Origin: Alphaproteobacteria bacterium
GTDB lineage: Bacteria; Pseudomonadota; Alphaproteobacteria; Rhizobiales; Aestuariivirgaceae
Reading direction: 5' to 3'
Length of the DNA stretch: 64,000 bases
Assembly: GCA_020441605.1 (NCBI GenBank)
Contig: JAGRLX010000135.1
Span: 61,375-125,374, forward strand
Below, piece after piece: positions 52,407 through 61,898 of the stretch. The position numbers were made by a program, and so were the translations under genes. The first letter of the stretch is position 1. Each line of letters starts with the position of its first letter. Under the pieces are notes generated by a model, which was not told the DNA's origin, ran no database searches, and saw nothing but the letters and a program-made list of their open reading frames with translations.

Positions 52407-53309
52407 TTGATCAGTTCTAGCCAGAACTACCAGGCTGGCGTGACTATAGTGCTGGTGGCCACGCTTGGCTGGAGTCTGTCGGGCGTGTTCGTAAGGCTTC
52501 TGCCCGGACTCGATGGCTGGCAGATCAACTGCTGGCGCGGGTTCTGGATGTCAGTGGGGCTCTTGACCTATCTGGTCGCTGTCTATGGTAGGGACACAAT
52601 CACCAAGTTCAGGATGATCCCTGTCGCAGCCATGGCCATTTCAGCGGGCTTCTTCGCCATCGGTTCGACGCTCTATGTCACGTCGCTAACCATGGTCAGC
52701 ACTGCCACGGTCTCTGTGATCGGCGCCTCCTCGGCAATCTTCACGGGATTACTCAGTCCTTGGATGACCGGCGAGAAGCCGGGGGCGTCAAGCTGGATCG
52801 CGGCAACCTTGGCTATGGCTGGGGTCAGCATCATCGCGTGGCACGGAGTCGGCGCTGGCAACCTGCTGGGCATCGTCGTTTCGATCTGCGTGCCGATCTC
52901 CTTCGCCATGCAAACCCTCGCGCTTCGGCGCTACCGCGGCATAGACATGGTGCCGGCAATCTGCGTGGGCGGCTTTGTGACCTTTTTTGCGGCGGGTCTT
53001 TTGGGATTTCTCGCCGGCCACGATGGCGGAGGCTTCGCTGTCCAACCGCAGCAACTCCTGATTCTTGCGGTTATGGGTCCCCTCCAATTATCGATACCAC
53101 TCATCTTATATGTCAGGGGTGCAGTTTCGGTGCCGGCAGTTACCCTGTCACTTATCGTGATGCTGGATGCTGTGCTCAATCCCTTCTGGGCCTGGCTGCT
53201 TGTGGGCGAAACCCCGGATTCGGCGGCCTATCTGGGCGGCATAATCATCATTGGTGCAGTGATCGTCAGCATATTTGGCGGACGCAGGATGGCGGCGGCA
53301 ACAAGTTAG
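52407..53309 (+). CDS. EamA-type drug/metabolite transporter
   Basis: The protein has 300 residues with about ten membrane helices in two EamA halves. The first half has VLVATLGWSLSGVFVRLLPG and the second has SLIVMLDAVLNPFWAWLLVG with GETPDSAAYLGGIIIIGAVI. The likely start is a TTG at 52407, with AGAGG 5 bp upstream. No ATG in frame lies near the first helix. The substrate is unknown. The 205-bp gap before it shows nothing I can name. Confidence 0.85.
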   Translation: MISSSQNYQAGVTIVLVATLGWSLSGVFVRLLPGLDGWQINCWRGFWMSVGLLTYLVAVYGRDTITKFRMIPVAAMAISAGFFAIGSTLYVTSLTMVSTATVSVIGASSAIFTGLLSPWMTGEKPGASSWIAATLAMAGVSIIAWHGVGAGNLLGIVVSICVPISFAMQTLALRRYRGIDMVPAICVGGFVTFFAAGLLGFLAGHDGGGFAVQPQQLLILAVMGPLQLSIPLILYVRGAVSVPAVTLSLIVMLDAVLNPFWAWLLVGETPDSAAYLGGIIIIGAVIVSIFGGRRMAAATS

Positions 53310-53343
53310 AATGGGCACCGGCCGGCTCGATAGCTGTGTCCCG

Positions 53344-54117
53344 TCACTTGAAATTATCCTTCCGTGTACGGAGTTCCGCGAACACCTCGGCGTCTGTCGC
53401 TGATTCCATTTTCAGGTTACGGCGGATCTCCGGGCTATCGCAGCGCAAAAATGGATTGGTCTTGATTTCCTCGCCGATCGTCGTGGGGCAGGTCATCTTG
53501 CCTTCCTTGCGGAGATTGGCGACTACGGCGGCGCGCTGCTGCAGGGCGCGGTTGCCGGGCTCGACGGACAGGGCAAAGCGGGCGTTCGATTCGGTGTATT
53601 CGTGTCCGCAATAAATGTAGGTCGAATGGGAAAGTGCCTTGAACTGATTGACGGAGTGATACATCTGGTCGAGCGTTCCCTCGAAGACCCGTCCGCAACC
53701 GAGGGAAAACAGGGTATCTGCCGCGAACAGCGAAAACTCGGACGGAATCGAATAGGCGATATGGCCTTTGGTATGACCTGGGCAAGCATAGACCTTGATC
53801 TCGCGACCGGCCCATTTGAATGTATCGCCACCACCGACCTGGGTCTTGATTCCCGGAATCTTCTCTGCCTCCTCGCGTGGCCCGATGATTGTGCAGCCAT
53901 ATTGTTCCTTGAGTTGCAGGTTTCCCTCAACGTGATCGGCATGATGATGAGTCGCCAGGATATGGGTGAGCTGCCAGCCTCTGCTCTTGAGTTCCTTCTC
54001 GATGGCAGCAGCGTCCGGCGCATCGACCGACGCCGTAGCACCGCTCTGGTGGTCGTGAACGAGCAGGCCGTAGTTGTCGGACCGGCAAATGAACTGATGC
54101 ATCTCAAGATGGGACAT
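53344..54117 (-). CDS. gloB: Hydroxyacylglutathione hydrolase (glyoxalase II)
   Basis: The protein has 257 residues. The metallo-beta-lactamase motif THHHADHVEG lies at about residues 55-64, and further ligands are in CPGHTKGHIAY, FAADTLFSLGCGRV and CGHEYTESNARF. This pattern, with the C-terminal substrate domain, is GloB. It hydrolyses S-lactoylglutathione in methylglyoxal detoxification. I chose the ATG at 54117 (MSHLEMHQFICRSDNY). It diverges from a methyltransferase gene, a usual alphaproteobacterial pairing. Confidence 0.94.
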   Translation of the reverse strand: MSHLEMHQFICRSDNYGLLVHDHQSGATASVDAPDAAAIEKELKSRGWQLTHILATHHHADHVEGNLQLKEQYGCTIIGPREEAEKIPGIKTQVGGGDTFKWAGREIKVYACPGHTKGHIAYSIPSEFSLFAADTLFSLGCGRVFEGTLDQMYHSVNQFKALSHSTYIYCGHEYTESNARFALSVEPGNRALQQRAAVVANLRKEGKMTCPTTIGEEIKTNPFLRCDSPEIRRNLKMESATDAEVFAELRTRKDNFK

Positions 54118-54183
54118 TGCGCTGCTAACCCTGGTTGATTTCACTGATGACCGCGGACAAGTCAGCCGCTATCCTCACGTTTC

Positions 54184-54963
54184 ATGGACGTCGTCGATCT
54201 CCGCGAATTCTACGCGAGCCGCCTGGGTAATACCACAAGGAGGCTCCTTGCCAACAGGCTTCGGCCAAAATGCGAAAACTTCAGTGGCGCGACCGTGATG
54301 GGATTGGGATATGCCCTGCCATATCTCGAAGATCTGTCAGACGATGCGGCACATGTGCTTGCCTTCATGCAGGCGCGTCAGGGCGTCATCCATTGGCCAG
54401 ACAAGGGGTCGGTCAGGACGGCTCTCGTCGATGAAACCGAACTCCCCCTCCTAGAAAGCACAGTCGATGTTGTGCTGGTCGTTCATGGCCTGGAACTGTC
54501 CCAGTCGCCAGGCGAAATGCTGCGAGAAATCTGGCGGGTGCTCGCCCCGCAAGGCAGGCTTCTGCTGGTCATTCCGAACCGGCGTGGCCTGTGGGCGCGA
54601 TTTGATTCTTCTCCGTTTGGTCATGGACAGCCGTTTTCCCGGCCGCAGATCGCCGATCTCCTCAAGGAATGCCAGTTCTCGATCGTCGCGTGCCTGCCGG
54701 CACTCTACTTTCCGCCTTCGGGCCGTGGCATGTTCATGTCTTCGGCTGCAGCCATGGAGGGGGTGGGGCAGCGGCTCATGCCGATGCTGTCGGGCGTCTT
54801 GATCATCGAGGCCGTCAAGCAGGTCTATGCCATAGCTTCCGGCAAGAGGGTTCGACGGCTTTCACCTCGTTTTCAGCCCAAGCTGATGCCGGTTCCTTCC
54901 GGCAGACTGGCCGGCACGGCGGCGAACTCCGGAAGTCCGGCCCGCGTCACAACTGGGAACTAG
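54184..54963 (+). CDS. SAM-dependent methyltransferase
   Basis: The protein has 259 residues. The class I fold shows GLGYALPYLEDLSDDAAHVL in place of a standard glycine motif, then TELPLLESTVDVVLVVHGLE and MLREIWRVLAPQGRLLLVIP. The C-terminal part is basic (GKRVRRLSPRFQPKLMP). The gene often sits divergent from gloB in Alphaproteobacteria. The methyl acceptor is unknown. Confidence 0.82.
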   Translation: MDVVDLREFYASRLGNTTRRLLANRLRPKCENFSGATVMGLGYALPYLEDLSDDAAHVLAFMQARQGVIHWPDKGSVRTALVDETELPLLESTVDVVLVVHGLELSQSPGEMLREIWRVLAPQGRLLLVIPNRRGLWARFDSSPFGHGQPFSRPQIADLLKECQFSIVACLPALYFPPSGRGMFMSSAAAMEGVGQRLMPMLSGVLIIEAVKQVYAIASGKRVRRLSPRFQPKLMPVPSGRLAGTAANSGSPARVTTGN

Positions 54964-55075
54964 CCTGCCCAAATTAGGAGCGCTTTGCTTTTTTCCAAGT
55001 CCCCCCTATGAATAGCCGTCCCTGGGTGGCATCTGGCGGACCATCATTATTGCTAAAGGAATTGCGAACCCGGCT

Positions 55076-55861
55076 ATGCCGTCTGAACCCACTCTTGAAG
55101 ATATCCGCCGGGAAATAGACGCCATCGACGATCAGATGCTGGATCTGATCGCGCGTCGGATTGCGGCGTCAGTCAGCGTCCGTCAGGTTAAGAGCACCAG
55201 TGGCTCGCTTGCGTCCTCGCCGATCCGGCCTGCCCGCGAAGCCCAGATCTTGCGCCGCCTGTTCGACAGGAAACCAGCGGAAGTCTCGCCGCAATTCCTG
55301 TTCCGCCTGTGGCGCGTGATCCTCACGTCTTCCACGCTGGCGCAAGCGCCGGTGACCGCCCATCTGTCGGTGGAGATCAACGGACGCGCAGACCTCAGAA
55401 CATTGGTTGCCGATCACTTCTGCGCAACACCGGTTCAGGTCCATCCAGACCAGGCGTCGGTACTTACTCAGCTCGCGTCCAGTCCGGGTGATATCGCCAT
55501 CCTCGACAGCCGCGCAGGCTGGCCTTCGGCATTCGCCCAGGGCGCGGCTGGAAACGCGCGACTCATTGGATGCCTGCCCGCGCTTGACGCGATCGGCTGT
55601 CCGGTGCTGTTCATCGCAGGGCATGCCGAGGCTCAGCCTACGGGAGATGACGTGACTGTGCTCATCGGCAGGAGCCAGGCGCTTCCCGGGGAATTCGGAC
55701 CGCCACTCTGGTCGCTTGCCTGCGGAGGCTGGCATGCGGCCGGCTACGCGGGCTTCATCACTGACATGAACCCGCATGCAAATGACCGCGAAGGACCTCA
55801 AGCCCGGACCGCAATTCAGATAGCGGGCTGCTACCCAAGCCCTGTGAAGGTAACGTCATGA
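55076..55861 (+). CDS. Chorismate mutase with a C-terminal extension
   Basis: The protein has 261 residues. An AroQ-type chorismate mutase domain lies at about residues 5-88: [20 protein letters not shown], then [15 protein letters not shown] and [12 protein letters not shown]. The C-terminal 170 residues have no clear prephenate dehydratase signature. It converts chorismate to prephenate. The stop overlaps the hisC start (ATGA), and hisC is coupled in turn to tyrC, so the three form an aromatic amino-acid operon. Confidence 0.85.
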   Translation: MPSEPTLEDIRREIDAIDDQMLDLIARRIAASVSVRQVKSTSGSLASSPIRPAREAQILRRLFDRKPAEVSPQFLFRLWRVILTSSTLAQAPVTAHLSVEINGRADLRTLVADHFCATPVQVHPDQASVLTQLASSPGDIAILDSRAGWPSAFAQGAAGNARLIGCLPALDAIGCPVLFIAGHAEAQPTGDDVTVLIGRSQALPGEFGPPLWSLACGGWHAAGYAGFITDMNPHANDREGPQARTAIQIAGCYPSPVKVTS

Positions 55862-56961
55862 CTCAATCCACCGACCCTGCAAGGCCTCTGCCAAGGCCGG
55901 GCATTCTCGACATCGCTCCCTATGTGCCGGGCAAGAGCGGCGCCAAGGGGGGCAAGGTCCACAAGCTCTCATCGAACGAATCGCCTCTGGGCGCCAGTCC
56001 GAAGGCTGTCGAAGCCTTCCGGTCGTCGGCCAATGCGCTGGAGCTATATCCCGATGGTGCGGCTACAGCACTTCGCGCGTCCATCGCCGCGCGCTACTGC
56101 CTCAATTCCGACGCCATCGTTTGTGGTGCGGGGTCCGATGAATTGCTGCAGTTGCTGGCCCATGCCTATCTTGGCCCGGGAGACGAAGCGATCTACACGC
56201 AATACGGCTTTCTGGTCTATCCAATTGCCATCAAGTCCAACGGGGCAACGGCCGTTGTCGCGCCGGAACGCGATCACACCGCCCAGGTCGATACCATTCT
56301 GGAGCGGGTGAGCGACCGCACCAGGATGATATTTCTGGCCAACCCGAACAATCCCACCGGCACCTATCTTCCCTTCAGCGAGGTCAAACGGCTCCATGCC
56401 TCCCTCCGCAAGGATGTCCTGTTGGTCCTCGATGCGGCCTACGCAGAATACGTGCGGCGCAACGACTACGAATCCGGGATCGAGCTCGTGTCGTCCTCTG
56501 ACAACGTCGTCATGACCCGGACATTCTCGAAAATCCACGGTCTTGCGGCGCTCCGGCTTGGGTGGGCATATTGCCCGCTCCATGTCGCGGATGTCCTCAA
56601 TCGCATTCGCGGTCCGTTCAACGTCAGCGCGCCGGCGATCGCCGCTGGTACAGCTGCGATTTCGGACCAGAGCTTTGTCGAGCTGGCTGTCAGCCACAAC
56701 GAAACTTGGCTGCCATGGCTGACGCAAGAACTGGAAGGCCTGCAATTGCGGGTTACCCCAAGCGTAGGCAATTTCCTTCTGGTCCACTTCCCGGAGGATG
56801 CGAAACATAATGCCGTAGCCGCCGACGCGTTTCTTTCCGACCGAGGCTTCGTTCTCCGCCGTATGGATGCCTATGGCATATCTGGCGCTTTGAGACTTTC
56901 GATTGGCACGGAAGAGGCCAACCGGGGCCTGGTTGACGCATTGCGAGACTTTCTTTCATGA
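55858..56961 (+). CDS. hisC: Histidinol-phosphate / aromatic aminotransferase
   Basis: The 367-residue fold-type I aminotransferase has [18 protein letters not shown] near the start, the [14 protein letters not shown] loop, [11 protein letters not shown], and the PLP lysine in [19 protein letters not shown]. HisC paralogues beside tyrC usually act on prephenate or phenylpyruvate to make arogenate, tyrosine and phenylalanine. It overlaps the chorismate mutase gene and tyrC by 4 bp each, supporting an aromatic role rather than histidine synthesis. Confidence 0.9.
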   Translation: MTQSTDPARPLPRPGILDIAPYVPGKSGAKGGKVHKLSSNESPLGASPKAVEAFRSSANALELYPDGAATALRASIAARYCLNSDAIVCGAGSDELLQLLAHAYLGPGDEAIYTQYGFLVYPIAIKSNGATAVVAPERDHTAQVDTILERVSDRTRMIFLANPNNPTGTYLPFSEVKRLHASLRKDVLLVLDAAYAEYVRRNDYESGIELVSSSDNVVMTRTFSKIHGLAALRLGWAYCPLHVADVLNRIRGPFNVSAPAIAAGTAAISDQSFVELAVSHNETWLPWLTQELEGLQLRVTPSVGNFLLVHFPEDAKHNAVAADAFLSDRGFVLRRMDAYGISGALRLSIGTEEANRGLVDALRDFLS

Positions 56962-57875
56962 AACGACTTTTCGACCGGATCGCACTGATCGGTGTCGGGC
57001 TCATTGGGTCTTCGCTCAGCCATGTCATCCGCGAGCATGGTCTGGCGGGACATATCGCAGCCCATGCCAGGAGCGAAGGAACGCGCAGCAAGGTCCGGCA
57101 GTTGGGCCTAGCTGATAGTGTCCATGACCTGGCCGCCGAAGCGGCCTCCGATGCGGATCTCGTCATTCTGTGCTCGCCGGTCGGTACCTATGGCGAAATT
57201 GCGCAAGCTATATCGGGGGCCTTAAAACCCGGATGCATTCTCACGGACGTGGGGTCGGTGAAGACCGCGGTCGTCAGGGATGTGCTGCCACATGTACCCG
57301 CCGGCGTTCACTTTATTCCTGGTCACCCAATTGCCGGAACCGAACAGTCTGGACCCGAATCCGGCTTCGCCACGCTTTTCGCTAACCGCTGGTGTATCCT
57401 GACTCCCATGCCGCACGGCGATCCCGCAGCTCTGGCGCAGCTCGAGGCATTCTGGCGCGCCTGTGGATCCAATGTGGAGTGCATGACGCCCGCGCACCAC
57501 GATCTGGTTCTCGCCATCACCAGTCACCTTCCGCATCTCATCGCCTATAACATCGTTGCGACGGCGGCCGATCTGGAAGAAGTCACCAGTTCCGAAGTCA
57601 TCAAGTATTCTGCCGGCGGGTTCCGCGACTTCACGCGCATCGCGGCCTCGGATCCTACCATGTGGCGCGATGTGTTTCTCAACAACCGCGATGCCGTGCT
57701 GGAAATGTTGGGACGGTTTTCCGAAGATCTCTCCGCGTTGCAACGGGCCATCCGTTGGGGTGACGGCGAAACGTTGTTCAATCTGTTCTCGCGGGCTCGC
57801 GAGATCAGGCGGGGAATCATCGCTGCCGGACAAGACACTACCGCCCCGGATTTCGGGCGCGGCGGCAAGCGGTGA
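56958..57875 (+). CDS. tyrC: Prephenate/arogenate dehydrogenase
   Basis: The protein has 305 residues. It has the NAD-binding motif [17 protein letters not shown] at about residues 8-24 and the family [20 protein letters not shown] segment. The C-terminal helical dimer domain has [20 protein letters not shown]. It oxidises and decarboxylates prephenate or arogenate in tyrosine synthesis. It ends 15 bp before the convergent DUF2125 gene. Confidence 0.93.
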   Translation: MKRLFDRIALIGVGLIGSSLSHVIREHGLAGHIAAHARSEGTRSKVRQLGLADSVHDLAAEAASDADLVILCSPVGTYGEIAQAISGALKPGCILTDVGSVKTAVVRDVLPHVPAGVHFIPGHPIAGTEQSGPESGFATLFANRWCILTPMPHGDPAALAQLEAFWRACGSNVECMTPAHHDLVLAITSHLPHLIAYNIVATAADLEEVTSSEVIKYSAGGFRDFTRIAASDPTMWRDVFLNNRDAVLEMLGRFSEDLSALQRAIRWGDGETLFNLFSRAREIRRGIIAAGQDTTAPDFGRGGKR

Positions 57876-57890
57876 GGTCCTCGGGGTTAA

Positions 57891-58808
57891 CTAACGCCAA
57901 TCGACAGGCGCAAGATCGCCCAGCTTGAATGGACCGAGATAGAGTTCGCCGTTCTTGGCGATGATTGCCGCTTTGGCTTCCTGCCCGAGCATGCCAAGGA
58001 CCGATTTGAACGCCAGTCTCTGCTGATCCGAGAGCTGCAGATACGGGTCGACGATACGGAGGAGTCCGTCGAGGTCGTTGGTATCGGTCTGCAGAGTTCC
58101 GGCGACCCTTCGTTCGGAATCCAGACCCAGCGTCCCGCTCCCCTTGTAGATTGTGGCCTGTTTTAAGAGCTCGATACTGTGGATTTCCAAGGTCTGGTCG
58201 CGGTGAAGACTGGCCACGGCGTCGGCCCGATCAATGACGAGGGGCGGCATCAGTGCGAAGATGAGATTCTCTGCGCTGATTGCGATGCCCAGGGCATCAT
58301 CTTCTTCGGATCTGAGGTGAAATAGCAATAGGCCCGAATGAGCCAATCCTGAGATGGTTGGGGCCGGCACCTCGACTGAAATCTGCGGCAAGGGATCTGG
58401 TCCAAATTTTACGCTCGCAGTGGCGCGTCCTTCTGATGCCATTTGCAGTCCGCTACTCCCATGGGTGATTGCGATGGGGCCATCGAGCAGGAGAATCAAG
58501 TGTTTTGGATTGTAGGCTTGCGCGAGCACCTGCAGGGACTCGGCGCTTGCAGTGATTCCATGGCTGCTTTTGACAATGGGATTGGCGCAGCGAAATTCGA
58601 ATCGAAAGGGAAAGCCACCCCAAGACTCCCGTCTGCAGCTGACGGTCGTGCCGTTGGCGGCCGCGCGATGCAATTCCCGATCGGCGACGGATTGGGCCAT
58701 GGACAGGCCGATGTACCAATAGATGGACCAAGCAAGGAAAGCCGCGATCATGGCCAACAAAGGGAAGAACATCCGCCATGGACGGCGTGCGTCGGCCCGT
58801 CCTATCAT
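57891..58808 (-). CDS. DUF2125 protein, membrane-anchored
   Basis: The protein has 305 residues. It has an N-terminal membrane helix (FFPLLAMIAAFLAWSIYWYI) and then the DUF2125 start with a pair of cysteines (TVSCRRESWGGFPFRFEFRC). The rest is beta-rich and periplasmic, with repeated stretches like GPIAITHGSSGLQMASEGRA. The function is unknown; in Alphaproteobacteria the gene often adjoins tyrC. It is convergent with tyrC and divergent from the ChaC-like gene. Confidence 0.85.
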   Translation of the reverse strand: MIGRADARRPWRMFFPLLAMIAAFLAWSIYWYIGLSMAQSVADRELHRAAANGTTVSCRRESWGGFPFRFEFRCANPIVKSSHGITASAESLQVLAQAYNPKHLILLLDGPIAITHGSSGLQMASEGRATASVKFGPDPLPQISVEVPAPTISGLAHSGLLLFHLRSEEDDALGIAISAENLIFALMPPLVIDRADAVASLHRDQTLEIHSIELLKQATIYKGSGTLGLDSERRVAGTLQTDTNDLDGLLRIVDPYLQLSDQQRLAFKSVLGMLGQEAKAAIIAKNGELYLGPFKLGDLAPVDWR

Positions 58809-58843
58809 GTGAAGGCTCCGAGAAAGATTAGCATTCGAGAATC

Positions 58844-59371
58844 ATGCAGCAGTTCTGGGTGTTTGGCTACGGTTCCCTGATGTGGCGTCCGGGCTTTGAC
58901 TACGTCGAGAGGCAAGCCGGCCTGATCAGAGGATTTCACCGCAGGCTATGTGTGCTGTCGCATGTTCACCGTGGCACCCCCGAGACCCCCGGACTGGTGC
59001 TTGGCCTGGATCGTGGCGGGTCATGCCATGGTCTTGCATTCCGCATCGAAAGCGGCAAGTGGGACGCAACACTGACCTATCTCCGGTCACGGGAACAGGT
59101 GACAATGGTCTATCTCGAGCAGGTCAAACCGGTAATGCTTATCGGGAGCGGAGAGGTGGTGGAGGCTGTGACCTATGTTGTCGACAAAACACACCGGCAG
59201 TATGCAGGCCGACTTGATCTTCAGCAGGAAATCTCCTTTGTGCGGCAAGGTCACGGCGTGTCCGGAGCCTGTGCGGACTATGTCCTGAATACTGTGGAAC
59301 ACCTGAGAGACATGCGGATTCACGATGCACGCCTTGAGAGGTTGGCCCGGGAGATCGCCAACCAAACGTGA
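58844..59371 (+). CDS. ChaC-like gamma-glutamylcyclotransferase
   Basis: The protein has 175 residues. The substrate motif FGYGSLMWRPGFD is near residue 5, followed by HRRLCVLSHVHRGTPETPGL and LVLGLDRGGSCHGLAFRI. The ChaC family cleaves glutathione to 5-oxoproline and Cys-Gly. The catalytic glutamate is expected near the middle; a candidate lies in LRSREQVTMVYLEQV. It neighbours a gamma-glutamyltransferase gene, so glutathione turnover may be shared. Confidence 0.87.
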   Translation: MQQFWVFGYGSLMWRPGFDYVERQAGLIRGFHRRLCVLSHVHRGTPETPGLVLGLDRGGSCHGLAFRIESGKWDATLTYLRSREQVTMVYLEQVKPVMLIGSGEVVEAVTYVVDKTHRQYAGRLDLQQEISFVRQGHGVSGACADYVLNTVEHLRDMRIHDARLERLAREIANQT

Positions 59372-59452
59372 TCCACGGGCTGCCCTTCGGCTCATTGCGT
59401 CAGACGATATTCAGGCGTGGCGAATCGGCCGGCGGCTGGCGCAAACGGAAGC

Positions 59453-61789
59453 TCAACCTGCCGCCCGCTGGGCGCTATCACTTACCAGATCGGCAAAGCT
59501 CGGCTCAACCTGTGGAGTCGGCGCATGTTTGCGGAACGATTGATCCAGAGCAGCGATGGCCTGACGGAGCTTGTCCAGTTCCGATGACAGGTTGTCCTCA
59601 AAGGCCGCCACAGTTTCGGCGGCGGTTCCTGGCTCAGGCTCAAGCGTCTCCTCGCGTGATTCTTCTGCCGGAAGAGCGACAGAGGAATCCACCGCGTCAT
59701 CCGCGGCAATGGCTTCCTCATCGATGGGAATCTCATGATCGGCGTTTTCGAAGGAATAGGCGATTTCGGGTTCTGCTTCTTTCTCTTCGTCCTGCGCCAG
59801 GTCCGTGACCAGCAGGTCGTCACGGTCGAAACTGAATGCCACATCGACTTCGGCTTCATTCTGCTGCCGAACATCTGCGGGAGGCGACGATGCAGCAGGC
59901 CGCGCCCGTTCCGCGAAGTTGGCTTCGGACTTCATTTCGGACGCAGGTTGGGGCGCGTCGTCCCAACTCATTTCCGACGGCAGGACAAAGGGTACGGCCT
60001 CGGCATTTGTCGCGTCGGCATCCGGGCTTGCCGGCCAGGGTGCCTCGAGAGCGGCGGCGCCAAAATAATTGCCCTGCATGAAGTCGACGCCCCAGGCACG
60101 CAACATTTCGGCATCTTCGGACGTCTCGACCCATTCGGCGACCGTCTTCAAGTCAAAGGTGCGTGCGAGGTCGATCAAGGACCTAACAAAATACTGGTTG
60201 TCTCTGTTGCCCGATAGGTTGCTGCAGAATGTCCCGCCGAGCTTCAGGATATCGACCGGCAGGGCGCGGAGATTGCGGAACGACGTATAACCTGCGCCAA
60301 AGTCATCGATGGCGACGCCACAGCCGAGTTCTCTCAGTTTTTCGACGAATCGTGTGGTTTCACGCAAGTCACCCAGGGCCACCGTTTCGGTGATTTCGAT
60401 GATCAGGCGATCCGTCACACTCCGGTTGGAGGCGAGCATCTCGGTGAGTTGTGGGTACCAGCGCGGGTCCGTCGCCGTGGTGCCCGAGACATTCAGGGAG
60501 AGCTTCGCATCCGGATAGCGGTGCAGGGTCGCAACTGCCATCTGGACGACCGCGCGATCGATCAAACGAACCAGGCCGAGCTTTTCGGCAATGGGGATAA
60601 GGTGGGCGGCCGCGATGATCTCGCCCGCAGAGTCTTCCATGCGGAGCAGTGCCTCATGGAACACGGGTTCGCCCGTCGATGCATCCACCACCGGCTGGTA
60701 GGCCAGCCGGAACCGATTCTCGCGCAGGCAACGGACGATTTCAGTGGCGCTGTGGGCGTTGAGGCTGCGCTCGGAACTCCGCTGGGAGGACGGCTTGTAG
60801 ACGACAAATCCGTCAGATGGCTGGCGCCTAGCCTCCGTCAAGGCCTCCTCGGCCCTGGCCATGGCTGTATTGGGATCGCTTGCGTGCTTCGGGAGGATGA
60901 GGCTGCCAATGGACAGAAGCGCCCACACTGGGCCCCGTTCTGTCTCGATAACACTTTCACGGGCAACGCTGAGGAAACGCTCCGCGGCGATAGCGAGATC
61001 TTCTTCGTCGCAGTTGTTCAAGATCAATCCGAACTTGCTGCCGGAGTAGCGGGCAATGGCGTCGCCGGTGCGCACCACCTGACGCAGGCGCCGTCCCATG
61101 TTGATGATCACTTCGTCGGCGACCTCGAAACCATAGGCCTCGTTAACCACCGACAGATTGTTGATCGCAGCGATGACGAAAGCGCAATTGGTACCTTCAC
61201 GCTGGGCGACCGACATGGCTTCGCCAAGTGCCTCCGTCAGCCGACCCCGGTTCATCATGCCGGTCAGAGGGTCGCAGTTTCCGAGAAAGCTCAGGTGCTG
61301 ATCGCGCTGGTGGCGGGCATCGATCCTGCGCACGGTGCCGAAAACCTCAACAGGACGTCCATCAGCGCCCGCATACCAGCTGCCATGGTCCTCAAGCCAG
61401 ATGCTGGCACGGCCCAGGCGTCCCTCCGGCCGGAACTTGTATTCGATCTGGAACGGAACTCCCGAACCCTCGTCGATCTGGGAGGTCCGCATGACGCTGT
61501 CATAGCGGCTTGTGAAATTGTCGGGATCAAGAAACGACGCATAGGAACGGCCGGTGCCGATTGCTCGTGGGTCGCAGCCCAACACATGGGCAGCGTTGTC
61601 AGACCAGTTGATCTCGTCCGTGTCGATCAACCAATGATAGGCGGCAAGTCCCGCCGATTCGACGGCAAGGCGCAGGTGTTCGGGCGCATCCATTCGCGAT
61701 CCAGCATCGGGACGGGGCATGGTCATGGCCGGAATTGACGGGCTTGGGGCGTCGAAGGAGAAGGGTGACGCTGGCAAGTGATCGCTCAA
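59453..61789 (-). CDS. PAS-GGDEF-EAL cyclic-di-GMP phosphodiesterase
   Basis: The protein has 778 residues. A PAS domain at about 45-165 is followed by a degenerate GGDEF domain (CDPLTGMMNRGRLTEAL, with YSGSKFG where RYGGDEF would lie). The EAL domain at about 345-590 is intact: FHEALLRMEDSAGE, LSLNVSG, IIEITETV, IDDFGAGYTSFRN, ILKLGG, and MQGNYFGAA. It therefore probably hydrolyses cyclic-di-GMP while the GGDEF part is sensory or silent. A tail of about 190 acidic residues follows, possibly disordered, with a coiled end. No membrane helix is seen. Confidence 0.9.
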   Translation of the reverse strand: MSDHLPASPFSFDAPSPSIPAMTMPRPDAGSRMDAPEHLRLAVESAGLAAYHWLIDTDEINWSDNAAHVLGCDPRAIGTGRSYASFLDPDNFTSRYDSVMRTSQIDEGSGVPFQIEYKFRPEGRLGRASIWLEDHGSWYAGADGRPVEVFGTVRRIDARHQRDQHLSFLGNCDPLTGMMNRGRLTEALGEAMSVAQREGTNCAFVIAAINNLSVVNEAYGFEVADEVIINMGRRLRQVVRTGDAIARYSGSKFGLILNNCDEEDLAIAAERFLSVARESVIETERGPVWALLSIGSLILPKHASDPNTAMARAEEALTEARRQPSDGFVVYKPSSQRSSERSLNAHSATEIVRCLRENRFRLAYQPVVDASTGEPVFHEALLRMEDSAGEIIAAAHLIPIAEKLGLVRLIDRAVVQMAVATLHRYPDAKLSLNVSGTTATDPRWYPQLTEMLASNRSVTDRLIIEITETVALGDLRETTRFVEKLRELGCGVAIDDFGAGYTSFRNLRALPVDILKLGGTFCSNLSGNRDNQYFVRSLIDLARTFDLKTVAEWVETSEDAEMLRAWGVDFMQGNYFGAAALEAPWPASPDADATNAEAVPFVLPSEMSWDDAPQPASEMKSEANFAERARPAASSPPADVRQQNEAEVDVAFSFDRDDLLVTDLAQDEEKEAEPEIAYSFENADHEIPIDEEAIAADDAVDSSVALPAEESREETLEPEPGTAAETVAAFEDNLSSELDKLRQAIAALDQSFRKHAPTPQVEPSFADLVSDSAQRAAG

Positions 61790-61898
61790 GGGGCCTCCGG
61801 AACATCGGGTCGGTTCCCCGGTCAGACGAATCGGGGTTCCGGAAAATTATCGCAAGAATCCTAAAGAAGATGAAAACATCTATTCTTAACGCTGCAGG

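Noticed and set aside
52760..53614. Plus-strand open frame of 284 codons overlapping the EamA transporter
   Set aside because: A frame-shifted reading of the transporter gene that also runs into gloB; no family features.
60449..61738. Plus-strand open frame of 429 codons opposite the PAS-GGDEF-EAL gene
   Set aside because: The minus-strand protein has intact EAL motifs in the same stretch; the plus frame shows no domain.
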